From: Liolophura sinensis
Lineage: Eukaryota > Mollusca > Polyplacophora > Chitonida > Chitonidae
Length of the DNA stretch: 64,000 bases
Reading direction: 5' to 3'
NCBI RefSeq assembly: GCF_032854445.1
Contig: NC_088295.1
Span: 374,501 to 438,500 of the forward strand
In this document: positions 60,923 through 64,000 of the stretch, in pieces
How the letters are laid out: each line of letters begins with the position of its first letter
How positions within the stretch are numbered: the first letter of the stretch is position 1
Position numbers and translations under genes: made by a program
Notes under the pieces: model-generated
Seen by the model: the letters and a program-made list of their open reading frames with translations, nothing else
Database searches by the model: none
Told to the model about the DNA's origin: nothing

Positions 60923-61150
60923 GTCTTTGAAGTGAAGACTGAAAGAGGCAACGGTTTCTCGAGTTCGTCTTTGAAGTGAAGACTGAAGGAGGCAACGGTC
61001 GTTCTCGAGTTGACTTTGAAGTGAAGACTGAAGGAGGCAACGGTCGTTCTCGAGTTCGTCTTTGAAGTGAAGACTGAAAGAGGCAACGGTCGTTCTCGAG
61101 TTCGTCTTTGAAGTGAAGACTGAAGGAGGCAACGGTCGTTCTCGAGTTCT
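60923..61150 (+). repeat. 44-46-bp tandem repeat inside the integrase C-terminal region, 5 copies
   Basis: Copies begin at 60923, 60967, 61012, 61058 and 61104; each is 'gtctttgaagtgaagactga' + 'aggaggcaacggtcgttctc' + 'gagttc'. In the retrotransposon frame one unit encodes 'VFEVKTEGGNGRSRVL', the segment leading to 'HRNLLLPCDFLP', the usual end of Ty3/gypsy polyproteins. The unit is not a multiple of 3, so the expansion shifts the frame. Confidence 0.93.
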
Positions 61151-61817
61151 ACACCGAAACCTTCTTCTGCCCTGTGATTTCTTACCTGTCGATGAAGTTT
61201 CCTCCAGAAACTCTCAGCGGACTCGAACGAAAAAGCAGACCAGACCTACAGAAGAGATTCACGTGGATGAGACGGATGACAGTGATGGATATGGATATCG
61301 GCTTCAGTGTTCTACCCTCGACAGTACGATGGAAATAAAGCCTGGAGTATTTCTCCAGCTGGCAGCGATGTAGGCTCAGACAATGAAGTCAGCAGTGGTG
61401 ACACTGAGCCTGACACTCTGCAACCAAGACAGAGACGTCCCCCTCTTACACTTACCTACACATCTATGGGTCAACCAGAGCTTACACGGTTTTGAACACT
61501 GTAGAAGTTTTGCTTTTTGGTACACTAGTATGGTTATGTAAGAGGTGATGATGTATTGTAGGCATGGAAAAACGTGTGATAATGTGTAAACAGTAGTTGA
61601 CAGTGGGAATACCGGATACATGTAGACTTTGATTTTGCAACTTATTTCTCATAGGCGCCATGTGAAATACTGTTCAAAGTAGTTTCCTGTAAAGTTTTCT
61701 GAACTTAAGAGTGTTGTCACTTAGAAGCGTGTCTACATTACATGTCCTAGCGGATATAATGCATATCCAAGTTTACTCTTGTAAAATGTCAGAGGCATTA
61801 TTTTTTTCCGGGGAGAA

Positions 61818-62021
61818 TGTGAGGCCCCATATACATGTGCAATCTCACCACAGTGAAGTAACCATCTATTGTAGCATTTTTTTTGTTACCTATCATTGTG
61901 GCACAATTTTCTGTCAGTATTTTTCATAACCTGTATTGAATAACATAAGGAATGAGTGTTCGTGTGTTTGGGACAGCGTGACTTCAGACGCAAAGGATTG
62001 TGGGATTGCGCACTCATTTAC
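61818..62021 (+). repeat. 3' LTR, truncated (~204 of 319 bp)
   Basis: It matches the 5' LTR from 'tgtgaggccccatatacatg' to 'gcactcattta', with a few substitutions and small indels, then loses similarity. The R/U5-type end and polyadenylation signal are absent. Confidence 0.85.
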
Positions 62022-62270
62022 ATACTTTGATGTATACCTTACATGTGAACTCAAATTAACCCGCTATGGGAAGACTTGAACAGTGTATAAAAGAAAGATG
62101 ATATATGTATTCCCTGTATATCCACTAGGACAGGGGATGCCCCTGCATGGTTTGAATTTTAGTGTCTGATTAGCAATTAGATTTAAGAACAGCTTCAGGT
62201 CAGGCATTTAGCTTTTCTTCACAATGATGTTGTGAATAATGATGTTGAAGATGTTCTAAAAATGTGACCA

Positions 62271-62627
62271 GCCCCGATAGTACAGTTGGTAGAGCGTCCG
62301 CTTCAGGAGAGGTAGATTCAGGATCAATCCTGGGTTGAGTCACACCTAAGACTTTAAAAGAGGAAGATGTAACTTCCTCGCTTGGCGTTCAGCATGAAGG
62401 GGATAGTGCAACGACTGGTTAACCTGTATCAGTATAATGGCTAGGGCGGCTTACTTACCTTCGGTGAGTGGTCTCAGTGAAGCAGCACTAGATAAAAGAG
62501 CGGTGGAAATCCGTCCTGCAACAAGGAGGCACATTACATACACCCTAAGGATCCCTTCATCGTCATATGACTGAAGAATTGTTGAGTACGAAGGTAAACC
62601 CAAGCACTCAGTCGCTCCTAAAACTGT
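62271..62627 (+). mobile_element. tRNA-derived SINE, second family
   Basis: The head is tRNA-like ('gccccgatagtacagttggt', A box; 'caggatcaatcctgggt', B box). A body with 'cgcttggcgttcagcatgaa' and 'gatagtgcaacgactggtta' follows, then a tail 'ttgagtacgaaggtaaaccc' and 'aagcactcagtcgct'. I associate this type with molluscs, from memory. It shares the short 3' motif 'ttgagtacg' with the other SINE family, suggesting related tails or the same partner LINE. No clear target-site duplication was found. Confidence 0.8.
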
Positions 62628-62710
62628 GATAACCAATACATACTGTATATCAAGTAGAGCAGCTAGCTATATTGAACAGAAAAAAGAAAGACAAGGTAAA
62701 CTTGTAATTA

Positions 62711-64000
62711 TTACTCTTCATCCATTACTTTGGCATGATACTTTTCAAAACAAACCACACACAAATTTATCCCACATATGGCACATCCACTGATTGATTC
62801 CTTGCTCAGCTTGTCTTTCAAGCACTGTTTACATCTGCCACAGTTGACATGAGAACTGGCCAGTGAGACCTGCCATTACTACCCACTTCAGTCAAGGAGT
62901 ACCTGTGTTTCTGTCAAAATTGCCCTATAAGAAGACGCGCCAGATTTCTACGAAACTCAACTCGTGACCTGCTTTTCAGTTTTCCAGTACGAGTATTGTG
63001 GGGATGATTTGGTGATTCACGCGTAAGTATAAACGAGCAAGCTACGGCAGCATCAATTAAAAACCAAAACAGATATTTCCAAAATTTTTGGACGGTCTTC
63101 CTGATGGGTACTGAAGTCGAAGTTGATCCCCATGATTGACACCACTCATGTTTTCTGAATAATTTCCTACAACTTCAGGTGCTGGAATGTTCTGTATTGA
63201 ACTGTCTTTCTGTTTCCTCTTCATTTCCACCATTTTAGTGTGATCAGAATGTGTTGACAAAAAGCTCACCTGTCTTTTATCAAACCAATATGTAGCAACT
63301 AAATTATCTTTCTGCAGGCTCAGGCTTGCTCCCTTTTCTTTCTGAAGGCATCTGGAGTGTAATTTCTCTGACCAAAGTTTCCTGTTCACGCGGCATGTAC
63401 CAGTTGCACATATGTTATCTGCTGACAGCTTCACAGACAGTTCAGGACTTGTACAAAAATTATCCATGTAAACATGGGGATTTTTACCAACTAAACATCG
63501 AGTCAGATCTTTGACAACTCTAGATGCAAGTCCCCCTTCTCGTGTTCCATCTTCAGATCTTATACACATACCCTTTATAACTATCAGCAAGTTCCCAAAC
63601 CTTTATTTCAAATTTACATGGTTTGGCTGGAAGATATTGCCTAAAACTAAGGCAGCCTCTAAAGGGTATGCTAGCCTCATCCACACTTACAGATTTGTGG
63701 AGATTGTAATTGTGCTGTAAATTCTGCTGGACGACATCAAATATTGGCCTGACATGGTGAATAGGATCATGACCTGGATCATGACGTGGAGGATTCTCCA
63801 CATCATTACAATGGAAGTATTGTAAGATTTTCTCAAATCTCAGTCGTGTCATTATTTTGGCAAAGGCTGGAATTTCACAAAGATTGTCCCTCGTCGAGTA
63901 ATCCTTGTATGCTGGCAATGGAATGACAGATATCAAAATATGCAGACCAATAAAGGCTTGGATCTCGTCTGCAGTTACTGCAGTCCATTTTGTATCAGGT
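62711..64000 (-). pseudogene. piggyBac-family transposase relic (partial, runs off the window)
   Basis: From the right edge leftwards the minus strand encodes 'WTAVTADEIQAFIGLHIL', 'RFEKILQYFHCND' and 'SVDEASIPFRG' (first catalytic Asp). After a frameshift near 63560-63590 it continues 'VYMDNFCTSPEL' (second Asp) and 'NMSGVNHGDQL', the GVDxxDQ region with Asn in place of its first Asp. A further frameshift lies near 63060 and a stop near 62920. The end is a cysteine-rich finger ('CGRCKQCL', 'CAICGINLCVVCFEKYH') and a stop at 62711. The order fits piggyBac / PGBD transposases, which cut and paste at TTAA. The N-terminus and right terminal repeat are outside the window. It is inactive as it stands. 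Confidence 0.88.

Larger units (their letters stand above)
55666..62021 (+). mobile_element. Decayed Ty3/gypsy LTR retrotransposon with truncated 3' LTR
   Basis: The LTR sequence starting 'tgtgaggccccatatacatg' occurs at 55666 and 61818. A primer-binding-type site (TGGTGCCGTGACCAGG) follows the 5' LTR and a purine tract ('ggggagaatg') precedes the 3' LTR. Between them the order gag - zinc knuckle - aspartic protease - reverse transcriptase - RNase H - integrase is typical of Ty3/gypsy. At least eight stops or frameshifts break the coding region, so it cannot encode functional products. It lies inside, and antisense to, the phospho-lyase gene if upstream exons lie beyond the window. No target-site duplication can be shown because the 3' end is missing. 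Confidence 0.92.

Overview
The window is eukaryotic nuclear DNA from an animal, most likely a mollusc or another marine lophotrochozoan. The evidence is split coding exons with GT-AG junctions (a Frizzled-type cysteine-rich domain; the C-terminal exons of an ethanolamine-phosphate phospho-lyase-like enzyme), two tRNA-headed SINE families of a type I associate with mollusc genomes, a Ty3/gypsy LTR retrotransposon, a piggyBac transposase relic and a LINE endonuclease relic. The species assignment is inference. There are no operons, ribosome binding sites or CRISPR arrays.

The dominant content is tandem repeats. By my count about 35 separate arrays, with units from 4 bp to about 240 bp, occupy roughly 40 kb (about 60%) of the window. 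Neighbouring arrays mostly have unrelated sequences and different periods, and they are separated by a few hundred bases of unique DNA. Many long open frames in the window are artefacts of arrays whose unit is a multiple of 3 or lacks stops in all frames.

Layout. 1-9.4 kb: arrays, one SINE fragment and a candidate minus-strand exon at 1096-1322. 9.4-21 kb: a candidate plus-strand exon at 9520-9680 and large arrays of 60, 30, 26 and 39 bp. 21.1-21.6 kb: a minus-strand first coding exon with signal peptide and Frizzled CRD. 22-31 kb: arrays of 239, ~90, 39, 22, 49, 33 and 37 bp. 31-33.3 kb: two 29-bp arrays, the first split by a SINE with target-site duplication. 33.7-38 kb: LINE endonuclease relic running directly into a 113-bp array made from that LINE's own coding sequence. 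39-41.5 kb: 92-bp array with higher-order structure. 42-44.6 kb: SINE fragment, short arrays and a MITE-like element. 45.2-55.1 kb: the last three exons of the phospho-lyase gene (minus strand), with arrays filling its introns. 55.7-62.0 kb: decayed Ty3/gypsy element. 62.3-62.6 kb: second SINE family. 62.7-64 kb: decayed piggyBac transposase running off the window edge.

The most interesting observation is in the phospho-lyase gene. The 7.2-kb intronic array at 47.8-55.0 kb is built from the last ~38 nt of the preceding coding exon plus the first ~8 nt of the intron, so the exon's end and its 5' splice site have been copied more than 100 times. Longer 65-bp variants also carry a splice-acceptor-like sequence and create 45-nt, stop-free, phase-compatible potential cassette exons. 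Two other arrays also grew out of recognisable coding sequence: the 113-bp array from a LINE endonuclease motif, and a five-copy 44-46-bp array from the integrase tail of the gypsy element. Segment amplification of ordinary sequence therefore seems to be a recurrent process here.
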